A DNA stretch of 58,688 nucleotides from Syntrophorhabdaceae bacterium (GCA_026415675.1 JAOAGQ010000039.1:1-58688); one strand, 5' to 3'. Positions 34,515 to 44,478 are shown, numbered from the stretch's first letter. Numbers and translations are program-made. Notes: generated by a model from the letters alone, not told the origin.

Positions 34515-35092
34515 AAATGAAACCTGCGGTAATTATCGTAGATATGCTTGAAGATAGCTACAAGAAAAAGGGAAACGGGGAGAGAGAGGAGGAGAAGATA
34601 GTCCCTAAGGTCAGGGATTTCCTAAAAGATTGTAGGAGCCTTGCCATACCGATCATCTTTGCCTGTGATAGCTTTCTCGAAGGGGATTTTATCTTCAAGG
34701 GTAGATTTAAACCAACCGCCATAAGGGGTACTGAAGGGGCAAACGTATATAAAGCGTTGGAGCCCGAACCGATAGACATGATACTCCCTAAAAGGAGATT
34801 CAGCGCCTTTTTTAAGACGGATTTAGACCAGACCTTAAGAACCCTTGGTGTTGACACCGTTGCCATAGGAGGATTAAACACCCATGTCTGTGTCCTTGCA
34901 ACGGCCTTTGACGCGGTCTGTCATGATTTTTATACGATCATGCTCGAGGATCTCTGTGCGGCCCATAAAAAAGAGATACACGACAATACCGTGGAGGCCT
35001 ACAGACATTTTTCCATATACCCCCTGTTTAGGGTAATGACTTCTCGGGAGTTTTTGGAAGAGTTCAAACAGACCTTAAACCCTGGGCATTAA
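34511..35092 (+). CDS. Isochorismatase-family cysteine hydrolase
   Basis: The 193-residue protein has the catalytic triad of the nicotinamidase/isochorismatase superfamily: D11 in AVIIVDMLED, K94 in ILPKRRFSAF and C127 in GLNTHVCVLATAFDA, with the cis-peptide Gly-Gly before it. Nicotinamidases have a metal site of Asp and His residues after the first Asp; that is not evident here, so the substrate is not assigned. It is translationally coupled to tatD and is followed by the GerMN gene 21 bases later. Confidence 0.92.
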   Translation: MKMKPAVIIVDMLEDSYKKKGNGEREEEKIVPKVRDFLKDCRSLAIPIIFACDSFLEGDFIFKGRFKPTAIRGTEGANVYKALEPEPIDMILPKRRFSAFFKTDLDQTLRTLGVDTVAIGGLNTHVCVLATAFDAVCHDFYTIMLEDLCAAHKKEIHDNTVEAYRHFSIYPLFRVMTSREFLEEFKQTLNPGH

Positions 35093-35113
35093 ACATCTTG
35101 TAATATTTTTTCT

Positions 35114-35686
35114 ATGTGGAGAAAAGGGTACGATATCTATACGATAAAGAAAGGGGAAAAAGCGAAGAGATCTGTAAAAATAGCCCTTTTCCTCTTTTTT
35201 ACCATAACTGCCCTCTTGGCGGCCACTCTGGCCATCTATGTATATTTTATGAAGATAGAGCCCCAGTACAGTCTACCACCCCTTGTTCTCGACAGGGTAG
35301 TCCTTTTTGTCCCAACGGAACAGGGCAGGCTTATTGAAAAACAGATACCGGTTAAGATGAACCTGACGGAGAGGAAACTGGGGGAGGTGATTTTAAGGGA
35401 ATTAAAAAGGGATGGGGTATTGCCCGAACGTGTGAACTTACAGGATTTTGCCATTGATGATCAAGGAACGGTATATCTCAATCTCTCAAGGGAGATCTAT
35501 GAGCAGACAGGAGGGCCCCAAAAGGAGATAAATATGGTCTATAGTATTGTGAACTCCTATGTGGCAAACTTCAAAGACGCCAGGCAGGTACAGATACTCG
35601 TTGAAGGAAAGCCTGTTGAAACAATCGATGGCGTCGTTTATTTACATAAGCCTATAGCTATGAACAAAACACTGATGGAGGAATAG
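35114..35686 (+). CDS. GerMN-domain membrane-anchored protein
   Basis: The 190-residue protein has a basic cytoplasmic start ([11 protein letters not shown]), one membrane helix (about residues 24-45) and an extracytoplasmic GerMN (sporulation/germination) domain: [18 protein letters not shown], then [16 protein letters not shown], then the end [19 protein letters not shown]. In non-sporulating Gram-negatives such domains occur in envelope proteins, possibly binding peptidoglycan or lipid; the function here is unknown. serS starts one base after its stop. Confidence 0.9.
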   Translation: MWRKGYDIYTIKKGEKAKRSVKIALFLFFTITALLAATLAIYVYFMKIEPQYSLPPLVLDRVVLFVPTEQGRLIEKQIPVKMNLTERKLGEVILRELKRDGVLPERVNLQDFAIDDQGTVYLNLSREIYEQTGGPQKEINMVYSIVNSYVANFKDARQVQILVEGKPVETIDGVVYLHKPIAMNKTLMEE

Positions 35687-35687
35687 G

Positions 35688-36959
35688 ATGATTGACCCTA
35701 AGATCATTAGAGAAAAAAAGGAGATCGTAATTGAGGCACTGAACAAAAGGGGGGCCTCCTTCGATATGGAAAGACTGGTCGCCGTTGATGAAGAGAGAAG
35801 GGTTCTCATACAGGAATCGGAAAAGATGAAGCAGGAAAAGAATGAGCTCTCCGATGAGATAGGGAGGATCAGAAAATCAGGGCCTATACCAAAGGAAAAG
35901 ATAGATCATCTCAAAGAACTGGGAACAAAGATCGATGAGTTAGAGAGAAGACTTAAAGAGGTAGAAAGAGAGTGGGAGGAGATGTCTCTCCTTATACCGA
36001 ATATACCCGATAAAACGGTGCCTATCGGTACCACAGAAGAGGAGAATAAGGTTGTTAAGGTCTGGGGGGAAAAACCGGACTTTTCCTTTGAACCCAAACC
36101 CCACTGGGAGATAGGAGAAGGGCTTGATATCCTTGATTTTAAAAGGGCTGCAAAGATCACGGGTTCCCGGTTTACGCTGTATAAATCCTTCGGTGCCCTC
36201 CTTGAGCGGGCTTTGATAAATTTTATGCTCGACCTCCACACAGAGGAGCACGGTTATACGGAAGTGCTTCCCCCTTTTATCGTAAACAGGGACTCTATGA
36301 CAGGTACAGGGCAGCTGCCAAAATTCGAGGAGGAACTCTTCAAATTGGAGGGCCTCGATTATTTTCTCATACCCACAGCAGAGGTCCCGGTGACAAACAT
36401 ATTCAGTAATGAAATCTTAAAAGAGGAAGAACTCCCCGTAAGGTTTGTCGCATACACACCATGTTTCAGAAAAGAGGCGGGGGCCCACGGCAAAGATACG
36501 AGGGGGCTTACAAGGCAACACCAGTTCAATAAGGTGGAGCTCGTGAAATTTGCCCTGCCAGAAAATTCATACGAGGAGCTCGAGGGTCTTCTCCTCGATG
36601 CAGAAGACGTTTTAAAGAAACTCGGTATACACTACAGGGTATCCCTCCTCTGCACGGGGGATCTGGGATTCTCCTCCGCAAAGACATACGATATAGAGGT
36701 CTGGCTCCCGGGTCAGAATGTGTACAGGGAGATATCGTCATGCAGTAACTTCGAGTCCTTCCAGGCGAGAAGGGCAAAGATCAGATACAGAAAAGGAAAC
36801 GGGAAGATCGAGTTTGTCCATACCTTAAACGGTTCAGGGCTTGCAATAGGGAGGACCGTAATGGCGGTTCTTGAAAACTATCAGCAGGCCGATGGTTCGA
36901 TCACTGTTCCGGATGTACTTATCCCTTATATGCGGGGGATAAAGCGTTTCCCTCTATAA
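35688..36959 (+). CDS. serS: Seryl-tRNA synthetase
   Basis: SerS charges tRNA-Ser. The N-terminal long coiled coil (about 30-105), which contacts the tRNA variable arm, is present. The class II motifs are in the core: motif 2 region [22 protein letters not shown] and motif 3 [18 protein letters not shown]. The TAEVPVTN serine-site segment is intact. The 423-residue length is normal. An aggaatagg Shine-Dalgarno lies at the end of the GerMN gene. The 3' end overlaps the decayed minus-strand gene by 41 bases. Confidence 0.98.
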   Translation: MIDPKIIREKKEIVIEALNKRGASFDMERLVAVDEERRVLIQESEKMKQEKNELSDEIGRIRKSGPIPKEKIDHLKELGTKIDELERRLKEVEREWEEMSLLIPNIPDKTVPIGTTEEENKVVKVWGEKPDFSFEPKPHWEIGEGLDILDFKRAAKITGSRFTLYKSFGALLERALINFMLDLHTEEHGYTEVLPPFIVNRDSMTGTGQLPKFEEELFKLEGLDYFLIPTAEVPVTNIFSNEILKEEELPVRFVAYTPCFRKEAGAHGKDTRGLTRQHQFNKVELVKFALPENSYEELEGLLLDAEDVLKKLGIHYRVSLLCTGDLGFSSAKTYDIEVWLPGQNVYREISSCSNFESFQARRAKIRYRKGNGKIEFVHTLNGSGLAIGRTVMAVLENYQQADGSITVPDVLIPYMRGIKRFPL

Positions 36960-39025
36960 GATTGAGGCATTTATCTATCCTTGATAAGACAGGAACGTCT
37001 TTTTCCTCTTCCCTTATCTCAACGAGGATATCTCTCGCCTTATCCTCCAATGTGTCAAAGAGTAAATCGATGGCCCGTAATTTGAGTTGCCTTCCCCCCT
37101 TCTCCTTCAAAGTATTCATGAGGGCGAGGATTGCCCCCCTTTTTCCTGTACAGGCTATAACCTTTATTAAAAGGTCAATGATTTATGGTTCGTCCTCCCT
37201 CTTTAAATGGAAGAGGAGGGGGTTTACCATGTCTTTATCATTGATCTCAACGAGTAGTTCCAAGGCCTTTGACCTGACTATTTTTTCCTCTGAGAAGAGA
37301 AGTCTCAGTATGGGTTTAATATCTATCCCGAAACCTTGCCCCTTTATCCTTTCGAAAAAACCCCTGTAATCGATGTGTAAACGTATAAGGCTTGAAAGGA
37401 TCAACCCCGCCTCTTCCCTATTGAAATGCATCTGTTCTTTATATGCATCGATCAACTCAAGACCTGGGGAAGCCAAAAAAGACCTGTTTACAGTGGCATT
37501 CTTGAGGATGTTCCTGATTTTAAGTTTCTCCTCGAACTCTTCAAGGCCTAAAACCCTGTATATGGGGTTTAGGAGGTATCTTCCCGAGAGGAGATAATAT
37601 AGAACACCCCCTGACTCCACGGTCTTTATGATCTCTTTTTCTATTAAAAACTCAAGGTAGTTGGATATTATGTTCTTTGGGATGGCCGTCTCATAAAAAA
37701 GTTCCTCGATGCTCCTTCCGATTAGATGGTTCTGGGTTCTGTCTATAAAGGCGGATAGGAGACTTCTTAAAACAGGGGTTCTCGAAAAACCCCTTTAAGA
37801 GATCCTCCAGTATCTTTTCCAAACTGACATCCCCCCAAGGTATAGAGGACTCCCATTTTTATTGTCCGAACCCTTTCCTATATAACTGGTCTCGTTCGAA
37901 AAGATCCCCTTTTGTCTATCTTTATTTCATAGACGGAATCAAGGGAACTCCTTGACAAGAGAGAACCCCATTCAAAAAAGGAATCCCTATCCCCTGAGAG
38001 TATAATATAGACATCATCTCGTTCCGAACAGAATTCTATAAATCTATCGAGCTTACCCCTCTCGGCATTTTCAAGGCTCTTATACCTCTCAAAGCTATCG
38101 AGGATGAAAAAACAGGGGCCTTTCTCCAAAAGCTTGATGGAAAGAGAAGCTATGTCGATCAGAGGGTCATTATGGATTCCCAGTTTTTTGAACATCACAT
38201 CTTTTGTCTCATCTACAGGTCTCATCCAGAGTTCACAGTAAAAGAGGTTAGGACTTATGATGGCGAGTTGAGGCATAAGGGAGGTCTTGATCAACGTCGA
38301 CTTCCCCGTTCCCATGTCGCCTACTATAATGGCGTTATGATATGTAAAGAGCTTATCCATTATCGCCGATACGTCCTTCGATTTTTGGAATGGCGAAACA
38401 TCGTCCCCGTTTGTATAGTCTTCAAAATAGATACCTCCCCTTGTAAAATCAGAAACGTATCTCCCATTCGATTCTATTATAGGAGAAACCGAGTTTCCCT
38501 TTTATCCCATTCGTAAATCTTATAAAGACCTCTTCCAGATAATCTTTAATGCGTTCCAAAAGGTGGAGCTGATAAGGGATATGGGCGGTATCGGATATTT
38601 TTATAACCCCCTCCCTGGGGTTGATATCTATCCCCTTCACACCGAGGGAAAGGGTAGAGGAACCGATCTTCGTCCTTTTAAGTCCATCGATTTTCAGAGC
38701 AGAATAGAAGATATCGAGGAGGAGATGGGAGAAATTGGAGGAGCATCCTTTTTTCTGGACTATCAACATCGCTGAATCTCCATTTATCAGTGAACAGATT
38801 GTATGGATTTGCGAAGGCAATGTCGTGGAGATATATCATCCCGAGGATCGTAAATAACTCTCCTGAGAACATCTCCTCAGTTCTGTCCTTAGAAGCAGGG
38901 ATGACCATCTCTATCATGTTTTTCAGTTGAAGGGTATGGGTCTTCAAGGGAAGGTTCGACTTTAGATCGAGTTCTTCACAGACCTCTTCAAGCCCTTGCT
39001 GCAATCTTTGAACCTCTGAAGGGAT
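36919..39025 (-). pseudogene. Decayed HD-domain / P-loop ATPase / HEAT-repeat gene
   Basis: Five protein fragments on one strand, in the right order but in changing frames, point to one broken gene. From the 5' end: an HD-like domain (THTLQLKNMIEMVIP, GMIYLHDIA) near 39004-38805; a frame change near 38810, then its helical continuation to 38449; a frame change near 38455, then an ATPase with Walker A GDMGTGKST and Walker B CFFILDSFER; a frame change near 37890; an in-frame TAA at 37859-37861; a frame change near 37775; a winged-helix and helical part; an in-frame TAA at 37183-37185; and HEAT-like repeats to 36919. That makes at least four frameshifts and two nonsense codons. The intact protein would have been a signalling or defence-type ATPase of about 690 residues. 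Sequencing error cannot be excluded but is unlikely for six lesions while neighbours are intact. Confidence 0.8.
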
Positions 39026-39030
39026 TCAGA

Positions 39031-39936
39031 TTAACGGAGGACTTTTTTTCTCCAGGCGTAGACTATGGGGCTTGCAACAAATATGGAGGAGTAGGTGCCC
39101 ACAATAAGCCCGATGAATAGGGCAAACGAAAAATCGAAGAGGACCTCCCCGCCTAAGAGCATAAGGGCACCGAGGGCAATAAGGGTGGTCAATCCTGTCA
39201 CGATCGTCCTGCTTAAGACCTCATTGATGCTTTTGTTGATAATCATCGCAAAGTCTCCCTTTGACTTCATCTTGGGTATGTTCTCCCTTATTCGGTCAAA
39301 GACCACAACGGTATCCTGAAGGGAATAACCTGCGACTGTTAAAAGGGCCGTAATGATTAAAAGGTTTAACTCTTTATCGAGGATGTAGAAGACCCCGAGA
39401 ATAGCAACCACATCGTGAAATGTGGCTATTGTTGCTGCAATGCCCGAGATGAAGGTAAACCTCCAGGCAATATAGATCACAATCCCGATTAAGGCGAGGC
39501 ATATGGCTATTATCGCATATTTTTTTAAATCCCTGCCGACCCCTGGTCCTACCATATTACTCCCGAGAACCTGGGCCTTGTTCCCTTTAAATTGACTGGA
39601 CAATATGGCGAGAATCTTATCCTGCACCTTCTCCTTCTCTGTATCCGCCATCTTTGTCTTTATAAAAAATTCCTTTGTGCCGCTCACCTGTTGGATCTGT
39701 ACATCCGTTATACCGCCCTCTATCAGGGTCTTTCTCATCTTCCCGATATCGACCTGTTCCTCAAACCGGATCTGTATATTCGTCCCCCCGGTAAAATCTA
39801 CGCTCAGATTCGCCTTACCGAGAACCACCATGATAAAGGCAAAAAACCCCAGGGCTACAAGAATCCCGGATAGTATAAAAGCCTTCTTTCTGAAACCGAT
39901 GAAATCTATGTTAGTATTTTTCAGTATCTCTATCAT
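39031..39936 (-). CDS. secF: Protein translocase subunit SecF
   Basis: SecF works with SecD to drive late steps of Sec export using the proton motive force. The 301-residue protein has the family features: an N-terminal membrane helix, VDFTGGTNIQIRF at the start of the periplasmic domain, the AGYSLQDTVVVFDRIREN motif in helix 4-5, and a final five-helix bundle with ATIATFHDV and SRTIVTGLTTL. It begins 10 bases after secD on the same strand. Confidence 0.98.
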   Translation of the reverse strand: MIEILKNTNIDFIGFRKKAFILSGILVALGFFAFIMVVLGKANLSVDFTGGTNIQIRFEEQVDIGKMRKTLIEGGITDVQIQQVSGTKEFFIKTKMADTEKEKVQDKILAILSSQFKGNKAQVLGSNMVGPGVGRDLKKYAIIAICLALIGIVIYIAWRFTFISGIAATIATFHDVVAILGVFYILDKELNLLIITALLTVAGYSLQDTVVVFDRIRENIPKMKSKGDFAMIINKSINEVLSRTIVTGLTTLIALGALMLLGGEVLFDFSFALFIGLIVGTYSSIFVASPIVYAWRKKVLR

Positions 39937-39946
39937 AACGCTTGCC

Positions 39947-41539
39947 TCAAATACTCAATTTTCTGGGTTTGTACTTCGTCAAAATCCAGTCGAAGATCGC
40001 CTTAGAGCCAAATACCGCAGTGAAAAGATTAATAATCATGCCGATGATTAAGGTGATGGCAAAGCCTTTTATAGGTCCGGTCCCGAAGATAAAGAGGACA
40101 CATGCGGTGATCAATGTTGTTATATGGGAATCGAATATGGCCACCCATGCCTTTGTATAGCCCCCATCAACAGCGGCCCTCACGGTCTTTCCAAGCCTCA
40201 ACTCCTCCCTTATCCTCTCGAATATAAGGACATTGGAATCAACACCCATACCCACCGTAAGGGCAATACCAGCTATGCCTGGCAGTGTCATCGTCGCCTT
40301 TAAGGCACTGAAAGCCCCTAAGAGGTATATAAGGTTAAGAAGTAACGCAATATTTGCGATAACCCCTGAAAGTCTGTAATAGAAGATCATAAAGGCGATG
40401 ATGAAAACGCTCCCAAAGATCGTGGCCTTCACCCCTTTATTTATAGAATCCTGACCCAAGGTAGGTCCTATGGTGATATTCTGCACCACCTTCACAGGGG
40501 CTGGAAGGGCCCCTGCCCTCAATACTATCGCTAAATCTTTCGCCTCCTCCATCGTAAAGCCCCCTGTTATCGTGGCCTTACCCCCTGAAATCCTTTCCTT
40601 TATAACAGGGGCCGAATATACGGTGTTGTCGAGGATGATGGCAAGCCTCTTGCCTACGTTCTCCCCTGTGACCTTATCAAAAAGCCTTGCCCCTTCGCTA
40701 TTGAACTCTATGGCAACGTAGGGTTCTCCCCCAAATTCACCCCCTATTCTCACCCTTGCATCCGTTAACAGGTCCCCTGTCAGGAGGGCCTGTTTCTTAA
40801 GGAGGATAGGCGTTGTGGTTGTAATGCCTGTCTCCCTGTTTCTCGTCTTCATATTAAGTATCTCATCCCCTTCCGGGGGGTTACCCCCTGTATATCTCCC
40901 GATATTCTCCTCATCGACGAGTTTGAATTCAAGCTGGGCGGTTCTCCCTATGAGCTCCATGGCCCTCTGGGGGTCTTTTATGCCGGGAAGCTGGACGAGT
41001 ATCTGGTTTTCTCCCTGTTTTACTATGGTGGGCTCTGTTACCCCGAACTGGTCTATCCTGTTTCTTATCGTCTCTAAGGCCTGATGGACGGCATTCTCCT
41101 TTATATGGGAGAGTTCTTTATCGGAGAGGAGGAACTCCATCGTGATGTTCTCCCCTTCTGTCTTTGTAGAGCCTGCCTTCAGATCAGGAAATTCTTTGCC
41201 TATGAGGTTATAGAGCTTCTCTTTCTGGTCAGCCACAACCGTAATCGAAAGGGTCTGCTCCCTCTTGTCAAGGGCAAGAAACCTTATTCCCTCCCTTATC
41301 ATCCCATCTTTTACGGCGTTAAACTTTCTATCCACCATATTTTCTAAAAGTTTCACCGTATCGAGTTCGAGCAAAAGGTGCATACCCCCTTTTAAATCGA
41401 GGCCGAGGTGGATCTTGTCGGAGGGGAGGTATTTTTTCCATGCCCCCTTAGGTTCAATCACGTTTGGCAAGCAGTATATAATCGATATAACGAGAAAGAT
41501 GATTATAAGAAAAGCCCGTAATTTTAAAGACTTAAGCAC
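39947..41539 (-). CDS. secD: Protein translocase subunit SecD
   Basis: The 530-residue SecD has a membrane anchor, the P1 head with LGLDLKGGMHLLLELD, a large periplasmic domain ending in TGGFTMEEAKDLAIVLRAGALPAPV, and a C-terminal five-helix part with IALTVGMGVDSNVLIFERIREEL. It starts at GTG 41539, preceded by cggag. YajC, usually just upstream, is not here: the next gene is divergent. The promoter is at 41584-41610. Confidence 0.98.
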   Translation of the reverse strand: MLKSLKLRAFLIIIFLVISIIYCLPNVIEPKGAWKKYLPSDKIHLGLDLKGGMHLLLELDTVKLLENMVDRKFNAVKDGMIREGIRFLALDKREQTLSITVVADQKEKLYNLIGKEFPDLKAGSTKTEGENITMEFLLSDKELSHIKENAVHQALETIRNRIDQFGVTEPTIVKQGENQILVQLPGIKDPQRAMELIGRTAQLEFKLVDEENIGRYTGGNPPEGDEILNMKTRNRETGITTTTPILLKKQALLTGDLLTDARVRIGGEFGGEPYVAIEFNSEGARLFDKVTGENVGKRLAIILDNTVYSAPVIKERISGGKATITGGFTMEEAKDLAIVLRAGALPAPVKVVQNITIGPTLGQDSINKGVKATIFGSVFIIAFMIFYYRLSGVIANIALLLNLIYLLGAFSALKATMTLPGIAGIALTVGMGVDSNVLIFERIREELRLGKTVRAAVDGGYTKAWVAIFDSHITTLITACVLFIFGTGPIKGFAITLIIGMIINLFTAVFGSKAIFDWILTKYKPRKLSI

Positions 41540-41583
41540 CTTTAACTCCGTATAAAAAGATTTTTATAAGAAAAACACACCAA

Positions 41584-41610
41584 ATTATATCGAACTGCCC
41601 AAATTGTCAA
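41584..41610 (-). promoter_or_regulatory. Promoter of secD-secF
   Basis: On the minus strand TTGACA (41605-41610) and TATAAT (41584-41589) are both perfect hexamers, with a short 15-base spacer. The leader is about 40 bases and includes a Shine-Dalgarno for GTG 41539. Confidence 0.55.
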
Positions 41611-41654
41611 GTCTTTTTTGACCTTGCGTTATTTTACCATAACATTAAATGGGG

Positions 41655-41683
41655 TTGAAAGGAAAGTGACATTATGTTAATTT
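41655..41683 (+). promoter_or_regulatory. Promoter of mobB (near-leaderless)
   Basis: TTGAAA (41655-41660), 17 bases, TAATTT (41678-41683), with TG one base ahead of the -10. The TTG start codon at 41693 is nine bases downstream, so the leader would be only a few bases. Confidence 0.4.
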
Positions 41684-41692
41684 ATCCCCGGA

Positions 41693-42190
41693 TTGATACC
41701 TATAGTCTCTTTTGTAGGCAGTTCAAAATCGGGGAAGACCACGCTTATTGAGAGGCTCATCCCCGTCCTTTCAAGTCAGGGTATAAAGATCGGCACGATA
41801 AAGCACCATCCCCATGACTTCGAGATAGATATACCCGGTAAAGATACACATAGACACAAAAAAGCAGGGGCAAAGATATCGATCATCTCTTCTCCTAAAA
41901 AGATTGCAATTGTCAAAGAGGTGAATAAGGACCTATCGGCTTTGGAGATCGTGGATAGGTTTATGGATGGTATGGACCTTATCATTTTAGAGGGTTTTAA
42001 AAAGGAGCCTATCCCGAAGATAGAGGTGTATCAGGTGAGACCTGAAGGGAGGCCCGTATGTATAGAAGACCCGAACCTCATTGCCGTTGTTGCGGATATG
42101 GCGTATAATGCCCATGTCCCCGTGTTTCACAGGGATGATATAAAGGGGATCGCATCTTTTATCGTCTCCAGATTTAAGCTTATGGGGTAG
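41693..42190 (+). CDS. mobB: Molybdopterin-guanine dinucleotide biosynthesis protein B
   Basis: MobB is a GTP-binding protein that aids attachment of GMP to molybdopterin for molybdo- or tungsto-enzymes. The P-loop is GSSKSGKTT (9-17), followed by GTIKHHPHDFEIDIPGKDTHRHKKAGA, the His-rich family signature, and later LIILEGFKKEPIPKIEV. The length of 165 is normal. The start TTG 41693 puts the P-loop at the usual distance from the N-terminus; there is no Shine-Dalgarno. MobA and Moe genes are not in the window. Confidence 0.93.
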   Translation: MIPIVSFVGSSKSGKTTLIERLIPVLSSQGIKIGTIKHHPHDFEIDIPGKDTHRHKKAGAKISIISSPKKIAIVKEVNKDLSALEIVDRFMDGMDLIILEGFKKEPIPKIEVYQVRPEGRPVCIEDPNLIAVVADMAYNAHVPVFHRDDIKGIASFIVSRFKLMG

Positions 42191-42210
42191 CCCCTTATTC
42201 TATAAAGGGG
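42191..42210. terminator. Weak hairpin between convergent mobB and CDF genes
   Basis: CCCCTT and AAGGGG are separated by eight bases in the nine-base gap and its borders. It could end transcription from both sides, but there is no U-tract, so it is a weak candidate. Confidence 0.25.
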
Positions 42211-43159
42211 GATTGTTGTATAGTTTTGAAGGACCTGACTCGTTTCTTTTTTTAGGTCTTTTCTTAAAGATGATACAGGTCTCATCGGTTAGGTTACATG
42301 ATACAGGGCATGGTTCTATATGTATCACCGGATCAACAGAGGAGATACTCGCCTTTATGTTTTTTTCTATTTTGTCCGCAGTCTCATGGGCATCGTTCAC
42401 ATGGGCCTTTCTGCATATGAGGAGATGGAAGTCGATATAGTTTTTGTTCCCCGAAACCCTGCTCCTCATCCTGTGGTAACCTGCATAGGGAAAAGGCATG
42501 GTCTCTATGATATCAAGGATACGCCTCTCTATATCTCCTGGTATCCTTCTATCCATCAAGGCTGAAACCCCTTCCTTCAACATAACGACCGCAGAAAATA
42601 TGATGATGAACCCTGTGATGACCGCAAATAACAGGTCGAAATGGATAAGTCCTGTATAATAGGTCATGGCAATCGCCAGTATTGCCGCAAGATTAGAATA
42701 TATATCGCTTCTATAATGGAGTGCGTCCGCCTTTAAGGCGTTTGAGTTCAACCGTTTTCCTGTTCTCACCAGCACGGTTGAAACGATGAGGCTTAGAAAA
42801 AGGGAGGAGACCATTACGGATAGGTCTAAAGGCGTATATCCGATCTCTCCCCCCTGTAAAAACTTCTGAAGGGACTTATATATTATCGATAATCCACTTA
42901 TGACTACCAAAAGGGCCTGAAGAACCGAGGCAATATCCTCTGTCCTCTCGTGGCCGTATTGATGTTCCTCGTCCGCGGGTTTTGTAGCCTTCTTTATGGC
43001 GAGAAGATTCATGATGGACATAAATACATCGAGGAGGCTATCTAAACCTGAAGAGAGTATGGCCATAGAGCCCGAATTGAAACCGGAGATGAATTTTCCC
43101 GCTGCAAGTACCCCTGCAGAGGCTATGGCAAAATAGGAGGCCTTCTGTTTTGTATCCAT
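42200..43159 (-). CDS. Cation diffusion facilitator (CDF) family transporter
   Basis: This 319-residue exporter has six membrane helices. The metal site in helix 2 reads SSGLDSLLDV, with D-x-x-x-D in place of the more common H-S-x-x-D, and helix 5 has DALHYRSDIYSN (HxxxD). The Asp-for-His change in helix 2 is seen in the Fe/Zn and Mn types of the family. The C-terminal cytoplasmic domain contains FHLLICRKAHVNDAHETADKIE, and the last 30 residues add two extra Cys (CPVSCNLTDETC). It probably exports Fe2+, Mn2+ or Zn2+. Confidence 0.93.
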   Translation of the reverse strand: MDTKQKASYFAIASAGVLAAGKFISGFNSGSMAILSSGLDSLLDVFMSIMNLLAIKKATKPADEEHQYGHERTEDIASVLQALLVVISGLSIIYKSLQKFLQGGEIGYTPLDLSVMVSSLFLSLIVSTVLVRTGKRLNSNALKADALHYRSDIYSNLAAILAIAMTYYTGLIHFDLLFAVITGFIIIFSAVVMLKEGVSALMDRRIPGDIERRILDIIETMPFPYAGYHRMRSRVSGNKNYIDFHLLICRKAHVNDAHETADKIEKNIKASISSVDPVIHIEPCPVSCNLTDETCIIFKKRPKKRNESGPSKLYNNPPL

Positions 43160-43180
43160 TAAAAAACTCGGTTCTTTCCC

Positions 43181-44443
43181 CTAACCAATACCTTTTCCAG
43201 GGTCAACGAATCTATTCTTTAGCTCTTTTGCAAGGGCTATATTTTCAATATGGCCTGTCTGCCTTGCCGTTATCTTTCCTATGATGGGCCTATTCAAAAG
43301 GTATAGATCCCCTATCAAATCCAAGACCTTGTGCCTTACGAATTCATTTTCAAACCTGAGTTCAGTATTGATCACACCCTCCTCGTTGAGGATGATGAGA
43401 TTACTTACCCTGCCCCCTGTGCCAAGCCCCATTTTTTCGAGTCTTTCAAAGTCCTTTAAAAAGCCATAGGTCCTCGCCGGGGCAATCTCCTTTATGAACC
43501 CCTCTTTTTCACATACAAAATGAAACTCCTGAAACCCAATGGGTTTGGGACCCTCAAGGACATAGTCGATCTCTAAATGTTTAGAGGGTTCGATTTTTAT
43601 GGATTTTCCCTCAGGGATACCCTGAAGCTCTACGGTTTCACCTATTACTATAGGCTCGATACCTGCATCCTGCTCTATAATACCTGCCTCTTCTATCTTC
43701 CTGCATATCTCTCTGGCAGAGCCATCAAAGATAGGCACCTCCTCACTCACCTTTACCAATATATTTGTGATCCCGTACATATGGAGAGTGGCCATTAGAT
43801 GCTCAACGGTCCTCACCATACAGTTCTTCCCTTTCACAAGGGATGCGTAACCCACGGAAAATACATAGTCCACGTAAGCAGGGATTCTTTCCCCGTCCGG
43901 GATATGCTCGAACACGATGCCCGTGTTCTCGGGCATCGGCAAAAGTATCATCCCTGTTTTCACCCCGGTATGGAGCCCCAATCCGTATGCAACAATGCTC
44001 TTTCCTATGGTCTTCTGTTTGTACACATCGAGACCTTTGAGGGGACCAATTCTTATTTCTTCGGTCTTAGAATGTAAAGGTCTCTCCTCGGAGGTACCCC
44101 TTTTTATCACCTCAAGGATCTTGTCGATCGAAAGGGGTTTCTCAACAAAATCAAAGGCCCCCATTTTTACCGCCTCAACGGCGGTTGAGATGGTGCCGTG
44201 CCCTGATATGACGATCACCATCCCCCCTTTGTTCAATTTTTTTATCTCCTTTAGAACCTGGAGTCCGTCGAGACCGGGCATCCAGATGTCGAGGAGGACG
44301 ATATCAGGCTCTTCTTTTTTGTAAATATCGAGACCCAGAGGACCGTCCGTTGCCTTGAAAACAATGAAACCTTCATCTTCAAGGAGAGGGGAGAGGCTAT
44401 CGAGTATCGCCTTTTCGTCATCGATTATGAGGATTTTCTTCAT
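43181..44443 (-). CDS. lpxC: Response-regulator receiver domain fused to UDP-3-O-acyl-GlcNAc deacetylase (LpxC)
   Basis: Numbering is from ATG 44449. Residues 1-120 form a receiver domain like that of NtrX/NtrC regulators: acidic pair D10-D11, phosphoacceptor D54 in VLLDIWMPGLDG, S82, and K104 in FVEKP. Residues 142-422 are a complete LpxC, which commits UDP-acyl-GlcNAc to lipid A. KQKTIGKSIVAYGLGLHTG starts the domain; zinc ligands are H217 (TVEHLMA), H373 and D377 (VRHKVLDLIGD), and the general acid/base His is H400 (ARQTGHIENIALA). Spacing between these sites matches E. coli LpxC. The promoter suggests the true start is ATG 44443 (KKILIIDDE), with a leaderless mRNA. lpxK is divergent. Confidence 0.96.
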   Translation of the reverse strand: MKKILIIDDEKAILDSLSPLLEDEGFIVFKATDGPLGLDIYKKEEPDIVLLDIWMPGLDGLQVLKEIKKLNKGGMVIVISGHGTISTAVEAVKMGAFDFVEKPLSIDKILEVIKRGTSEERPLHSKTEEIRIGPLKGLDVYKQKTIGKSIVAYGLGLHTGVKTGMILLPMPENTGIVFEHIPDGERIPAYVDYVFSVGYASLVKGKNCMVRTVEHLMATLHMYGITNILVKVSEEVPIFDGSAREICRKIEEAGIIEQDAGIEPIVIGETVELQGIPEGKSIKIEPSKHLEIDYVLEGPKPIGFQEFHFVCEKEGFIKEIAPARTYGFLKDFERLEKMGLGTGGRVSNLIILNEEGVINTELRFENEFVRHKVLDLIGDLYLLNRPIIGKITARQTGHIENIALAKELKNRFVDPGKGIG

Positions 44444-44449
44444 TTTCAT

Positions 44450-44478
44450 ATTTTACTTGAAAAAAGAGAGATTTACAA
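44450..44478 (-). promoter_or_regulatory. Promoter of the receiver-LpxC gene (leaderless)
   Basis: On the minus strand TTGTAA (44473-44478), 17 bases, TAAAAT (44450-44455). The start of transcription is expected at about 44443, exactly the second in-frame ATG, and this chooses that ATG over 44449. Confidence 0.5.
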
